In this document: piece by piece, positions 32,878 through 41,715 of the stretch
How positions within the stretch are numbered: the stretch's first letter is position 1
How the letters are laid out: each line of letters starts with the position of its first letter
Assembly: GCA_945883545.1 (NCBI GenBank)
Contig: CAMCXT010000021.1
Span: 1 to 53,452 of the forward strand
From: Chitinophaga pinensis
GTDB taxonomy: Bacteria; Bacteroidota; Bacteroidia; M30B66
Direction: 5' to 3'
Length of the DNA: 53,452 nt
Notes under the pieces: generated by a model
What the model saw: only the letters and a program-made list of their open reading frames with translations
What the model was told of the DNA's origin: nothing
Database searches by the model: none
Program-made: the position numbers and the translations under genes

Positions 32878-33963
32878 ATGAAGTTTTTTAAAATCATCGA
32901 TCGGTATATTATCGGTAAATTTTTGGGCACCTTCAGCTTTACGATTCTTCTGATTGTGATGATTGCCGTAATTTTTGATCTAACCGAAAAGGTCGACGAT
33001 ATTTTCGAGAAAGACATTCCCATTTCGGAATTGGTGATGGATTATTACCTCAATTTTATTCCACATTTCGCTAATCTATTCACCCCTTTGTTTGTATTTA
33101 TTGCGGCTGTTTTCTTTACCTCGAGGATGGCGAATAGAACTGAAATAGTAGCCATTTTAAGTTCTGGTGTTAGTTTTAATAGATTGCTCCGGCCATATAT
33201 TTTATCGGCTTGCCTCATTGCATTTGTTTCATTCATGCTTAATAGTTTTGTGATTCCTAGAGCCAATGCGTCGCGCTTGAAGTTTGAATACAAATATTTG
33301 AAGTACAATTGGAAAAGAAATTATAACAATCTACACCGACAAATTTCGCCAGGCACTTTCATTTATCTCGATACATACACCAAAAGCACGCAAACCGGCT
33401 ACAGATTTACCATCGAGAAATTGAAAGACAGAAAGATGGTCTATAAGCTTTCTTCTGATTATTTGAAATGGGATTCAGTAGGGCAGAAGTGGACCCTCGA
33501 AAACTATGTGCTTCGTGAATTTAAAGGGAAAAAAGAAACCATCAAGGTAGGCTCTAAAATAGACACAACCTTTAATTTCAAACCTGCCGATTTCGATATT
33601 GCAGATGATGATGTTGAAATGATGAATATTTTCGAGCTCAATGGCTTTATCGACCGTGAACAGGCAAAAGGCAGCGAGTTTATTGACTATTACATACTAG
33701 AGAAGAACCGCCGATTGGCCAATCCAGTGGCAAACATTATCCTCACATTGATTGCCGTTGCTATGGCGAGCCGTAAAGTACGCGGCGGAATCGGCATGCA
33801 CATCGGAATCGGAATTGGGATCAGTTTTTCGTATGTGATGTTTATGCAGATATCATCCGTATTCGCCACTGAAGGCGGTTTAAATCCTGCAATTGCTGCA
33901 TGGATTCCCAATGCCACATTTTTGATTTTAGCACTTATCTTACTAAGAAGAGCGCCAAAGTAG
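32878..33963 (+). CDS. LptF/LptG family permease
   Basis: A 361-residue inner-membrane permease of the lipopolysaccharide export system (YjgP/YjgQ family). Residues 1-110 contain KFFKIIDRYIIGKFLGTFSFTI and two or three membrane segments. A periplasmic beta-jellyroll-like domain covers about 130-265. A C-terminal block of three membrane segments follows (NPVANIILTLIAVAMASR, IGIGIGISFSYVMFMQISSVFA). It should work with LptB ATPase to lift LPS toward LptC/LptA. Whether it is LptF or LptG cannot be told. It is co-transcribed with tgt (1-nt gap). Confidence 0.92.
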   Translation: MKFFKIIDRYIIGKFLGTFSFTILLIVMIAVIFDLTEKVDDIFEKDIPISELVMDYYLNFIPHFANLFTPLFVFIAAVFFTSRMANRTEIVAILSSGVSFNRLLRPYILSACLIAFVSFMLNSFVIPRANASRLKFEYKYLKYNWKRNYNNLHRQISPGTFIYLDTYTKSTQTGYRFTIEKLKDRKMVYKLSSDYLKWDSVGQKWTLENYVLREFKGKKETIKVGSKIDTTFNFKPADFDIADDDVEMMNIFELNGFIDREQAKGSEFIDYYILEKNRRLANPVANIILTLIAVAMASRKVRGGIGMHIGIGIGISFSYVMFMQISSVFATEGGLNPAIAAWIPNATFLILALILLRRAPK

Positions 33964-34402
33964 CAAAATGGCTTTGATAGATATTAATTATACTTCTGAG
34001 GAATTTTGCATTATTGGTTTTACGTCAAAATTGAGGCTCTTTTATTGTTCAAATTTTAATCTGTAAATTCCGGATAAAGCCTATTCTCCTTTACTTTTAT
34101 CAAATTTTCAGAATACTTTTAAAATTCACAAAAGACGGCTCGATATTTTCAATATTGTCAATCATGGGTGTAAACCCTTATTTTCGACTTAGGTACTGAA
34201 AATAAACTGCATTCACTTATTATATTTATAACAATTAGTTAATTTTGTGGTAGAATTAAGAAGTAGCGTTTACAATAGATCTTTTATTATCCATCGTAGT
34301 TTTATATACAATACTTAATAGAAGTTTATTTATTCCTTGTTTCTGGTTTCTTCATAAGAGTTTAACCTTATCATCACATTCAAAACCAACAACAATTACA
34401 TA
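33964..34402. other. AT-rich intergenic region before the NYN gene
   Basis: These 439 bases contain no credible reading frame or RNA gene. TAATTTTG at 34240-34247 is a possible -7 element, which would give a leader of about 150 nt. Nothing else is recognised. Confidence 0.4.
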
Positions 34403-35371
34403 ATGAGTCAATCACGGGATGGCGTCGTGAAAATCGGCGTCTTTTACGATGGAAATTATTTCCTTCACGTAAGTAACTACTACAATTATTTTCACCCAAG
34501 AAGAAGAAGAATCAGCATCAACGGACTACACAATTTTGTTCGTGAGCAGGTTGCTACAGAAATGGGTGTTGATTACAGATTGTGTCATGTTGTAGATGCA
34601 CATTATTTTCGCGGACGAATGAGTGCTTATGAAGCCTCTCAGCGCGGAAATCAATTATACAACGATCGCCTTTTCGATGATGTACTCATGTCGGAAGGTG
34701 TTGTTACACATTATCTTCCACTCAGAACTCGCGGGAACCGTAAAGAGGAAAAAGGAATTGATGTGTGGCTTGCACTTGAGGCACTTGAGCTCGTTTGGAT
34801 GAAACAATACGATGTGATGGTGCTCATCACAGCCGATGGCGATTTCGTTCCATTGATTAGAAAAGTAAATACCATCGGTACACGCGTTATGGTGCTCAGC
34901 TGGGATTTCGAATACACCGACGATACCGGAAGAGAAATTGTAACACGCACGTCACAAGATCTTTTGGAAGAAGTTACCTATCCAATCGCTATGCATGAGC
35001 TGATTGATAACCGTGTTACTGACAAAGAATCATCAATAGCTCAGCTTTTTGTTTCGCAAGAAAGTGCACCTAAAACCTACAAAAACATCATCGACAAAGG
35101 CGATGTGAAGGTTTCAAAGACACTAAACATGAAAAGCGGTTACGGTTTTGTTGCCTTCCCACCAAACAATTTATTCTTCCACTATCTTGATGTATTAGAA
35201 GGAGATTTCAATGATATCAAAGATGGCGACACTGTTGAATTCACTATTGAAATTAACGACAAAGGAAACGAAGTCGCTAAGAATGTTCGCAAAGTGAATG
35301 AGTTAGATTATGATTTCGAATTAGAACAAGACGTTGATGCAGAAGAAGATGTAGATCACAATTACAACTAA
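34403..35371 (+). CDS. NYN-domain nuclease-like protein fused to a cold-shock-like domain
   Basis: A 322-residue protein. Residues about 10-195 form a NYN (LabA/PIN-like) domain with the expected acidic residues: GVFYDGNYF, KGIDVWLALEA and LITADGDFVPLIRK. NYN proteins are metal-dependent RNases or RNase relatives. Residues about 230-300 resemble a cold-shock/S1-type OB fold (SGYGFVAFPPNNLFFHY, FNDIKDGDTVEFTIE), which would bind RNA. The tail is acidic (DVDAEEDVD). An RNA-processing role is inferred; the target is unknown. It is transcribed alone with its own terminator. Confidence 0.82.
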   Translation: MSQSRDGVVKIGVFYDGNYFLHVSNYYNYFHPRRRRISINGLHNFVREQVATEMGVDYRLCHVVDAHYFRGRMSAYEASQRGNQLYNDRLFDDVLMSEGVVTHYLPLRTRGNRKEEKGIDVWLALEALELVWMKQYDVMVLITADGDFVPLIRKVNTIGTRVMVLSWDFEYTDDTGREIVTRTSQDLLEEVTYPIAMHELIDNRVTDKESSIAQLFVSQESAPKTYKNIIDKGDVKVSKTLNMKSGYGFVAFPPNNLFFHYLDVLEGDFNDIKDGDTVEFTIEINDKGNEVAKNVRKVNELDYDFELEQDVDAEEDVDHNYN

Positions 35372-35391
35372 TCTGTTTTTTACTTTTTTGA

Positions 35392-35426
35392 AGCCGAAAT
35401 TTCTTAATTGGAGTTTCGGCTTTTTT
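35392..35426 (+). terminator. intrinsic terminator of the NYN gene
   Basis: GCCGAAA (35393-35399) pairs with TTTCGGC (35414-35420), followed by six T residues. The T-tract reaches the stop codon of the convergent CoA-transferase gene. Confidence 0.88.
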
Positions 35427-36501
35427 ATTCGAACCGAATTGGTGAGGTTTTTAAAGTTCGTAGCATCTGATTTTCTTCAGTTAAGGCTTCTTCAATCAAC
35501 CAAGCGATGGACGGGTCGTTTAGTACGTCATCTAAATTCTTGATCGAGCCAGCTGGAACTCCTGATGAAATTAGATTTTTCATTAATGAATCCAAGGTGA
35601 ATCTGCTACAAGCTTCTTGAAGTTTAATTGCCAGTTCCTTGCGGTACTTCACCCGGTCAGGGTTTTCTGAAAATTTTGGATCCAATCCAATTTCTGGCAA
35701 TCCTAGCACTTTTAGCAAGGCTTCGAACTGCTTATTGTTTCCAATCGCCAATACAAGTCTCCCACCATCGCTGCAAATAAAATACTCACCATATGGAGCA
35801 ATATTCGGATGCAAGGTTCCCATCGCGGTTGGAATGAATTTGCTCATTAAAAAATTCGAGCCTTGATTCATCAATGCAGAAATGGCCGCTTCCTTTAGAG
35901 AAACTCTTACAATGCAGCCAACGCTTGTTTTTGCTTTTTGAAGCATTGCCATCAAAATGCCTGCTTTTAGCTGTTGGCCAGCCAAAATATCAATTAATGC
36001 AACAGGCATTTTCGCTGGATTTTCGAGCGTTCCACTCATCGATAAATACCCTGTTTCTGCCTGCAAAACCATGTCGTATGCTGCTCTTGGATCATCACTA
36101 GCAAATCCATCGATTTGTCCGATGATGAGTTTTGGAAATTGACTTTTTAACGCCTCCAATTGAAGTCCGAATTTTATATCCTCACCATGCCTAAAATTGG
36201 TGATCAATACATCTGCTAGACTCAACAATTCTAGAAACTTTTCCCTGTCGGAAGGTGATTTTAGATCTAGAAAAACAACTTCTTTGCCTTGGTTTACTGA
36301 GGCATAATAAGCACTAATTCCATCGTTCGATTCATTAGAATTTCTCCAAGTTCGCGTTACATCGCCGCCTTGATTTGGATTTTCAACTTTAATCACACGG
36401 GCACCATGCTCCCTGAAAAATCTACCAGTGTAAGGCCCTGCTAAAACGCTCGCCAATTCAACAACGAGAAAATCCTCAAAAAACGTGTCAAAATGATTCA
36501 T
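35425..36501 (-). CDS. CaiB/BaiF (class III) CoA-transferase family protein
   Basis: A 358-residue protein of the family III CoA-transferases, which move CoA between carboxylic acids. VVELASVLAGPYTGRFFREHGARVIKVE at the N-terminus, LKSPSDREKFLELLSLADVLITNFR and AYDMVLQAETGYLSMSG are typical. It is slightly shorter than usual (about 380-400 residues). Substrates are unknown. It begins 2 nt after the tamL stop, so it is translated from the tamL mRNA. No metabolic gene cluster is nearby to suggest a substrate. Confidence 0.85.
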   Translation of the reverse strand: MNHFDTFFEDFLVVELASVLAGPYTGRFFREHGARVIKVENPNQGGDVTRTWRNSNESNDGISAYYASVNQGKEVVFLDLKSPSDREKFLELLSLADVLITNFRHGEDIKFGLQLEALKSQFPKLIIGQIDGFASDDPRAAYDMVLQAETGYLSMSGTLENPAKMPVALIDILAGQQLKAGILMAMLQKAKTSVGCIVRVSLKEAAISALMNQGSNFLMSKFIPTAMGTLHPNIAPYGEYFICSDGGRLVLAIGNNKQFEALLKVLGLPEIGLDPKFSENPDRVKYRKELAIKLQEACSRFTLDSLMKNLISSGVPAGSIKNLDDVLNDPSIAWLIEEALTEENQMLRTLKTSPIRFE

Positions 36502-36503
36502 CT

Positions 36504-38951
36504 TTAGAAAGGATATCCAATTCCGAAATTAAAGTTGACATTTTTCAGCGCCAATCGATTAAACGACCACCTTTCCTCTAATGGGTAAGCTGGTTCCCGC
36601 AATGGGTGTGAGGCATCCAAACGAATGATGAAAAAATCGAAATTGAGTCTCAAGCCCATCCCTGCACCAATCGCAATTTCTTTGTAAAAACGGTTAAATT
36701 GAAATTCGGCTAGTTCTCTTTGAGAATCTTTTTTTCGAAGCCAAACATTGCCTGCATCAATAAACATGGCTCCTTCGAAAACGCTATATAATTTTTGTCT
36801 ATATTCTAAATTCCATTCGAGTTTAATATCTCCAATTTGGTCGATACGTATTCCTGTTGTATCGCGAAAACCTCCAGGCCCTAGTGATCTGGCAATCCAC
36901 GCTCTAACACTGTTCGCTCCACCCACGAAAAAACTCTTTTCAAAAGGCATCACTGTGCTGTTTCCATAAGGAATTCCCAAGCCTGTGATGGCTCTAAATC
37001 CTAAAGACCTAGCATTGCTAAAATACCTGAAGTATCTGTAGTCGGAGTCGAACTTGAGGTATTGGGAATAAGGTATTCCAAAAACAATGTATTTTTCATC
37101 TGGTGTTCCAGCATTTTCAATTCCGGGTGTTTTAAAGAAACCGCGACTAGCATTTAAGAGTAAGCCTGCTGATTCAATATTCCACTGCAAGAAATTAAAT
37201 GCCTTCGTTGCACCAACTACTTGACTATTATAGGTTCTTGTGAATTTTCCAGCTGAAATAAATTGACTTTTAAAACTGTTTTTTAGGAATAAATTGTTCG
37301 AGTTATTGAGCAAATTTTCGAATGCTGGGCTCAAATTAACGTTTACAAAGTTTATTTCTGCTGGATTAAATGCTAAGTTGATTCTGCTGTTTTTATTGGC
37401 TGAAAATCCATAAACAGAAGTAAAAATAGATCGGAAATAATCGGGACGTTGCTGATAATTGAAATAAGTTGCAATTCTTGTTTTTCGGTTGTTTCGCCCA
37501 AGGAATTTTATCGCCTTAGGGATTTTCGGTAATACCAACGAAATTTCAGGACCTAAGAGAATGGTATTGAACGGTAGGAAATCCGCAACTGAACCGGATT
37601 CTGCATTCTCAATATTTCCCAAAATTCTTTGAACCTCTAAACCTCCAGTTAACCGCATTTCGAAAAGTTCGAGCCCTTTCATTAGGTTTCTGTTTTGGTA
37701 AATCAAGTTCATTGCCACCCCGAAGTTTCCTGCCGTATTTGTGCCTTGGGTTTCGAAGGTAAAAGATTGCCGTTTTCTCGGACTCAACCGAATAGTCAAA
37801 TCCAATAAATTCGTCGAATCAGATCCAACAGGCTGAAAATTCAGGTTGATAAATTTGAACGCATTTAATTCTGCAATTCTTCTGTACGTTTGATCGATGC
37901 CTTCTTTACTATACAAATCTCCTCTTTTGATAAATATCGATGGCTTGATTGCTCTTGGTTTGAATTTTAAGCCATTACTCGATATATAATTCACATTATC
38001 GAAATACAAGGTGTCGGCATCTTTAGCACTATCGGCCTTTAGGCTGTAGTCGCTCGTAATAAAAATATTGTTGATTTTGTAGCGAATGTGTTTTGATTCG
38101 GTAGTGGAGTCTTCAAAACCAGGTACAGATTTCGTAACATTTTCAATCTGCAATTGTAAATTGATTTTCCTATTGCCTATGGTGGTATCGGCAGAATAAT
38201 TGATGTAATTTTTTACAAATGCAAAATAGCCTTCGTTCTTCAATAAACTGGTAATACGATCTCTCTCTTTCTCAAGAGCATCACTATTAAAAATATTCCC
38301 TTTTCGAACTAGACTTTGTGACCAATTCTGCATGAATATTTCACGGATTGTTTGATCTTCAATTACATATTCAATATTTTCGATTGTATATGGTTTCTCA
38401 GGGTTTAAAATGTAAAACACATCCGCTCTTTTTCTTCCAGTGTTTAATACAACTGAATCATGAACCAATGCATTGAAATACCCATGATTTCTAAGGTATA
38501 GCTGAAGTTGAACAGCACTTCTGTCTATTTGAAATGTATCTATAATTACAGGAGCCTCACCTATACCCAATAGCCAATTTGAAAAGCTTAAGGGTTCGCT
38601 AGACAATGGCTTTTTGCCTGCCGCTGTTCTTTTGTCATTCTTTAAAGTTCGCTTTTTAACTTTAGCCTTGTATCGTTCGTTGGCACGTTTTAATTGAACG
38701 AGATTATACACCTGAAGATGGAATCTCCACACATTTAATACCTTTCGATTAGGTTTTTGCTTTACATATGCGAGTAAAAGTGCATCTGGAACTGTAGAAT
38801 TGTTGCCAACAATCTTGTTTTTATGGAGCAAAAATTCACCTTCATTTAATCGTCGAACCGGACTACAACCACCTAAAAACAACCAAACCATACAAATAGC
38901 AGCCAACACCAAAAATGTGTTCGTCTGCGAAAATGGTTGTTTGTAGAGCAT
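36504..38951 (-). CDS. tamL: TamL-like BamA-family outer-membrane lipoprotein
   Basis: An 815-residue lipoprotein of the Omp85/BamA superfamily. The start at 38951 gives a lipoprotein signal with lipobox LGGC (Cys29); a longer in-frame start at 39008 would overlap the divergent gene and spoil the signal. POTRA-like modules span about 60-420 (for example YTIENIEYVIED, GDLYSKEGIDQTYRRIAELNAF). A 16-strand-type barrel covers the last 400 residues (PFEKSFFVGGANSVRAWIARSLGPGG, EYRQKLYSVFEGAMFIDAGNVW, and the terminal NFNFGIGYPF). Bacteroidota replace TamA with this lipoprotein form, which is thought to help insert outer-membrane proteins. A tamB gene is not in the window. It is co-transcribed with the CoA-transferase gene. 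Confidence 0.88.
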   Translation of the reverse strand: MLYKQPFSQTNTFLVLAAICMVWLFLGGCSPVRRLNEGEFLLHKNKIVGNNSTVPDALLLAYVKQKPNRKVLNVWRFHLQVYNLVQLKRANERYKAKVKKRTLKNDKRTAAGKKPLSSEPLSFSNWLLGIGEAPVIIDTFQIDRSAVQLQLYLRNHGYFNALVHDSVVLNTGRKRADVFYILNPEKPYTIENIEYVIEDQTIREIFMQNWSQSLVRKGNIFNSDALEKERDRITSLLKNEGYFAFVKNYINYSADTTIGNRKINLQLQIENVTKSVPGFEDSTTESKHIRYKINNIFITSDYSLKADSAKDADTLYFDNVNYISSNGLKFKPRAIKPSIFIKRGDLYSKEGIDQTYRRIAELNAFKFINLNFQPVGSDSTNLLDLTIRLSPRKRQSFTFETQGTNTAGNFGVAMNLIYQNRNLMKGLELFEMRLTGGLEVQRILGNIENAESGSVADFLPFNTILLGPEISLVLPKIPKAIKFLGRNNRKTRIATYFNYQQRPDYFRSIFTSVYGFSANKNSRINLAFNPAEINFVNVNLSPAFENLLNNSNNLFLKNSFKSQFISAGKFTRTYNSQVVGATKAFNFLQWNIESAGLLLNASRGFFKTPGIENAGTPDEKYIVFGIPYSQYLKFDSDYRYFRYFSNARSLGFRAITGLGIPYGNSTVMPFEKSFFVGGANSVRAWIARSLGPGGFRDTTGIRIDQIGDIKLEWNLEYRQKLYSVFEGAMFIDAGNVWLRKKDSQRELAEFQFNRFYKEIAIGAGMGLRLNFDFFIIRLDASHPLREPAYPLEERWSFNRLALKNVNFNFGIGYPF

Positions 38952-38972
38952 CTTTGGTTTATCGTACTTTTG
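38940..38972 (+). promoter_or_regulatory. promoter of the TrmH-type gene
   Basis: TTTG (38940-38943), 21 bp, then TACTTTTG (38965-38972), ending 25 nt before the ATG at 38998. The -33 element lies inside the tamL coding sequence. Confidence 0.6.
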
Positions 38973-38978
38973 TGCTCT

Positions 38979-39009
38979 CAAATTTAATGGCTTTTCAATG
39001 CTTAGCAAA
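38979..39009 (-). promoter_or_regulatory. consensus promoter of tamL
   Basis: On the minus strand TTTG (39009-39006), exactly 19 bp, then TAAATTTG (38986-38979), 27 nt before the tamL ATG. The -33 element lies inside the coding sequence of the divergent TrmH-type gene. Confidence 0.75.
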
Positions 39010-39762
39010 AACAGGATTTCTTTAATTCAAAAATTGCATCAAAAGAAGTTTAGAATGCAGGAAAATTTGTTCATTGCTGAGGGCTCAAAGATCGTTCCTG
39101 AAATCATATCATCTGGGTTCGGTAGTCCACAATTTATTGGCACTGAAAAGTGGATAGCTTCGAACCAACAAATTTTACAAGGCATCCAAATTGAAGTAGC
39201 AGAAGAAATGGAGCTTGAAAAAATCTCCACTTTATCAACTGCCCCCGAAGTAATAGCCATCTGCAAAATTCCAGCCCAAGTAAACCCAGTTTGTGAACCG
39301 GGAAAATTATATCTCATTCTTGATGCGATTCGCGATCCTGGCAACATGGGGACGATCATTCGTTTGGCTGATTGGTTTGGTGTAGATGCCATTATCGCTT
39401 CAGAAGATTGCGTCGAATGGTCGAATCCGAAGGTGATACAATCTACCATGGGAGCGTTTATCCGTATTCGTCCAACTTATACTGATCTAAAAGGTTTCAT
39501 TGAATCATTTAACCCTCAAATTCCCATTTTAGCTGCCGATCTTGAAGGTGAAAATCTATATTCTTCTAGTTTTATTCCAGAAGGTTGCTTAATTCTCAGC
39601 AGCGAATCTCATGGTTTGAGTACCTATTTGGAATCCTTAATTAGCCGCAAGCTTCACATCCCTAGAGGGTTGAATTCTTCAGGTAAAACAGAAAGTCTCA
39701 ATGTTGCCACAGCAGCTGCTATTTTGCTCGGAGAATTTACCAGAAGAAGAGCGCAATCATAA
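38998..39762 (+). CDS. TrmH/SpoU family RNA methyltransferase
   Basis: A 254-residue SPOUT methyltransferase that 2'-O-methylates a nucleotide in tRNA or rRNA. The N-terminal part (about 1-90) is the substrate-binding domain (RFRMQENLFIAEGSKIVPEI type). The knot domain has LYLILDAIRDPGNMGTIIRLADWFG, LSSESHGLS and IPRGLNSSGKTESLNVATAAAI, the three SpoU motifs. The target site is unknown. It is transcribed divergently from tamL with interlocked promoters, and pyrD follows after 34 bp with its own -7 element. Confidence 0.93.
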   Translation: MLSKNRISLIQKLHQKKFRMQENLFIAEGSKIVPEIISSGFGSPQFIGTEKWIASNQQILQGIQIEVAEEMELEKISTLSTAPEVIAICKIPAQVNPVCEPGKLYLILDAIRDPGNMGTIIRLADWFGVDAIIASEDCVEWSNPKVIQSTMGAFIRIRPTYTDLKGFIESFNPQIPILAADLEGENLYSSSFIPEGCLILSSESHGLSTYLESLISRKLHIPRGLNSSGKTESLNVATAAAILLGEFTRRRAQS

Positions 39763-39784
39763 CGTAGAGTTAAACATGTAAACT

Positions 39785-39792
39785 TAACTTTG
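39785..39792 (+). promoter_or_regulatory. -7 promoter element of pyrD
   Basis: TAACTTTG matches TAnnTTTG and ends exactly 4 nt before the pyrD ATG. No -33 element is clear. It predicts a leaderless transcript. Confidence 0.55.
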
Positions 39793-39796
39793 CCGC

Positions 39797-40828
39797 ATGT
39801 TCAAGCTAATCATTCGTCCACTTTTATTCAAACTTTCTCCAGAAAGAGCGCACTATCTTACTGCATTTTTGTTGCACTTTTTTATGCTTATTCCTGGTGT
39901 GATTTGGCTTTTCCGTAAGATGTATTTAGTTCAAAACGAGCAGCTTCGGGTTAACAAAAAGGGCTTATCGTTTCCAAATCCGGTTGGTTTGGCTGCGGGC
40001 TTCGACAAGAATGCCACATTGTACAAAGATTTCCAGCACTTAGGATTTGGATTTATTGAAGTGGGAACCGTCACGCCCAAAGCGCAGGATGGCAACCCCA
40101 AGCCACGTTTGTTCCGACTTCCAAACGACCGGGCTTTGATCAATCGCATGGGATTTAACAACAAGGGTCTAGATGCAATGTTGAATCAACTCAAAAATCG
40201 TCCGAAGGATTTAATTGTTGGTGGAAATATTGGAAAAAATAAAGTTACCCCTGAAGAATTAGCTCACGAAGATTATTTGATTTGTTTCTACCAGCTGTAT
40301 GATTCGGTTGATTATTTTGCAGTAAATGTGAGTTCACCTAACACTCCGGGACTTCGCAATCTGCAAGGAAAAGAGCCGCTAAGAAAATTGCTTTCTTCCA
40401 TTGTTGAAGCCAGAAAAGCGAAGTCTTTTTCAAAACCGATTTTGCTTAAAATTGCTCCAGATATGAATGATCAGCAATTAGATGATGTGGTTGAGATTAT
40501 TTTGGAAACCGGTATCGACGGAATCATCGCTACCAATACAACCATCTCACGCGATGGATTAAACAGTAGATCTCACGAAATTAAAGCATGTGGTGATGGC
40601 GGTTTGAGTGGATGGCCTTTGAAAGCTCGATCAACAAGAATCGTGAAAAGGGTTCGTGAACGATTAACACCCGAACATCTCATTATCGGATGCGGTGGAA
40701 TCGAAACGGCCGAGGATGCTATCGAAAAACTTGAAGCAGGTGCTGACCTTGTACAGATTTATACTGGATTTATCTATGAAGGTCCAGCACTAGTGAAACG
40801 TATTAATCAAGCAATTCTCACTCGATGA
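39797..40828 (+). CDS. pyrD: dihydroorotate dehydrogenase (quinone), class 2
   Basis: A 343-residue flavoenzyme that oxidises dihydroorotate to orotate with membrane quinone. The N-terminal helix (about 1-40, FKLSPERAHYLTAFLLHFF) is the membrane/quinone tunnel segment of class 2 enzymes. NPVGLAAGFDKNA, VGTVTPKAQDGNPKPR, FNNKGLDAML, FAVNVSSPNTPGLRNLQ (catalytic serine region), ATNTTISRDGL, IGCGGIETAEDA and LVQIYTGFIYEGP are all present. The stop overlaps the next gene's start by 4 nt (ATGA). Confidence 0.97.
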   Translation: MFKLIIRPLLFKLSPERAHYLTAFLLHFFMLIPGVIWLFRKMYLVQNEQLRVNKKGLSFPNPVGLAAGFDKNATLYKDFQHLGFGFIEVGTVTPKAQDGNPKPRLFRLPNDRALINRMGFNNKGLDAMLNQLKNRPKDLIVGGNIGKNKVTPEELAHEDYLICFYQLYDSVDYFAVNVSSPNTPGLRNLQGKEPLRKLLSSIVEARKAKSFSKPILLKIAPDMNDQQLDDVVEIILETGIDGIIATNTTISRDGLNSRSHEIKACGDGGLSGWPLKARSTRIVKRVRERLTPEHLIIGCGGIETAEDAIEKLEAGADLVQIYTGFIYEGPALVKRINQAILTR

Positions 40829-41682
40829 TACATATTACCGAATGTCCGCGAGATGCAATGCAGGGAATTCATGATTTTATTCCCACCGATCGAAAAATCG
40901 AATACCTCAATGCCTTGCTTAAGGTAGGCTTTCAGGTTTTAGATGCCGGAAGCTTTGTGTCGCCCACTTCTATCCCACAAATGAGCGATACCGCAAAGGT
41001 TTTTGATGGAATTGCAAAGCATGTTGAAAATACTAAAATACTTGCAATCGTTGCTAACAAACGCGGCGCTGATGCGGCTGTTGAGCACCAAATCGTATCT
41101 ATACTTGGTTTTCCATTTTCAATCAGCGAAACGTTTCAAAAACGCAATACCAATTCTTCAATAAAGGAATCATACGGCAGAGTAGAAGAAATGCTAGATA
41201 TTGCCAACAAGCACCAAAAAGAGCTGGTCGTTTATCTTTCAATGGCATTTGGAAATCCTTACGGAGATTCTTGGAGTCCAAATCTAGTGGCCGATCATGC
41301 CCACAAGCTTGTGGAAATGGGAGTTCAGTCGCTTTCATTTGCTGATACTACCGGAATTTCAACACCTGAAAGTGTTTCTTCACTGTATCGAGCATTGGCT
41401 CCAGAACTACCCAAAACCAAACTTTCGCTGCATTTACATGCTTTGCCGGAAGATATTGTAGCCAAAACGATTGCATCAATTGAAGCTGGCTGTTCCAATA
41501 TCGATGCTGCTTTGAAAGGCTTTGGAGGCTGTCCGATGGCAACCGATAATTTAACAGGTAACATGGCCACAGAAAAAATCGTACAGTGGTGTGATCAAAA
41601 TGCTATCGAACATGGTTTAAGCAAAGTAGCATTAGATGAAGCGGAAAGAATTGCTTCTCTATTGTTTGCTGAATACCATTAA
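40825..41682 (+). CDS. hydroxymethylglutaryl-CoA lyase-like (HMGL domain) protein
   Basis: A 285-residue TIM-barrel aldolase of the HMGL/isopropylmalate synthase superfamily. ITECPRDAMQGI at the start supplies the conserved arginine-aspartate. VLDAGSFVSPTSIPQMSD, VVYLSMAFGNPYGDSW, SLSFADTTGISTP, LSLHLHALP (metal histidines) and GGCPMATDNLTGNMATE (cysteine loop) follow in the order seen in HMG-CoA lyases, which split HMG-CoA into acetoacetate and acetyl-CoA in leucine degradation. It is translationally coupled to pyrD by a 4-nt overlap, an association with no obvious metabolic reason. Confidence 0.88.
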   Translation: MIHITECPRDAMQGIHDFIPTDRKIEYLNALLKVGFQVLDAGSFVSPTSIPQMSDTAKVFDGIAKHVENTKILAIVANKRGADAAVEHQIVSILGFPFSISETFQKRNTNSSIKESYGRVEEMLDIANKHQKELVVYLSMAFGNPYGDSWSPNLVADHAHKLVEMGVQSLSFADTTGISTPESVSSLYRALAPELPKTKLSLHLHALPEDIVAKTIASIEAGCSNIDAALKGFGGCPMATDNLTGNMATEKIVQWCDQNAIEHGLSKVALDEAERIASLLFAEYH

Positions 41683-41715
41683 TTGAGTAAATTCAACTGA
41701 TTGTAATTGCGAATT

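Noticed and set aside
38952..39008. Longer start for tamL
   Set aside because: It would overlap the divergent TrmH-type gene and put a polar stretch before the lipoprotein signal, while the ATG at 38951 gives a clean lipobox and lies downstream of a consensus promoter.
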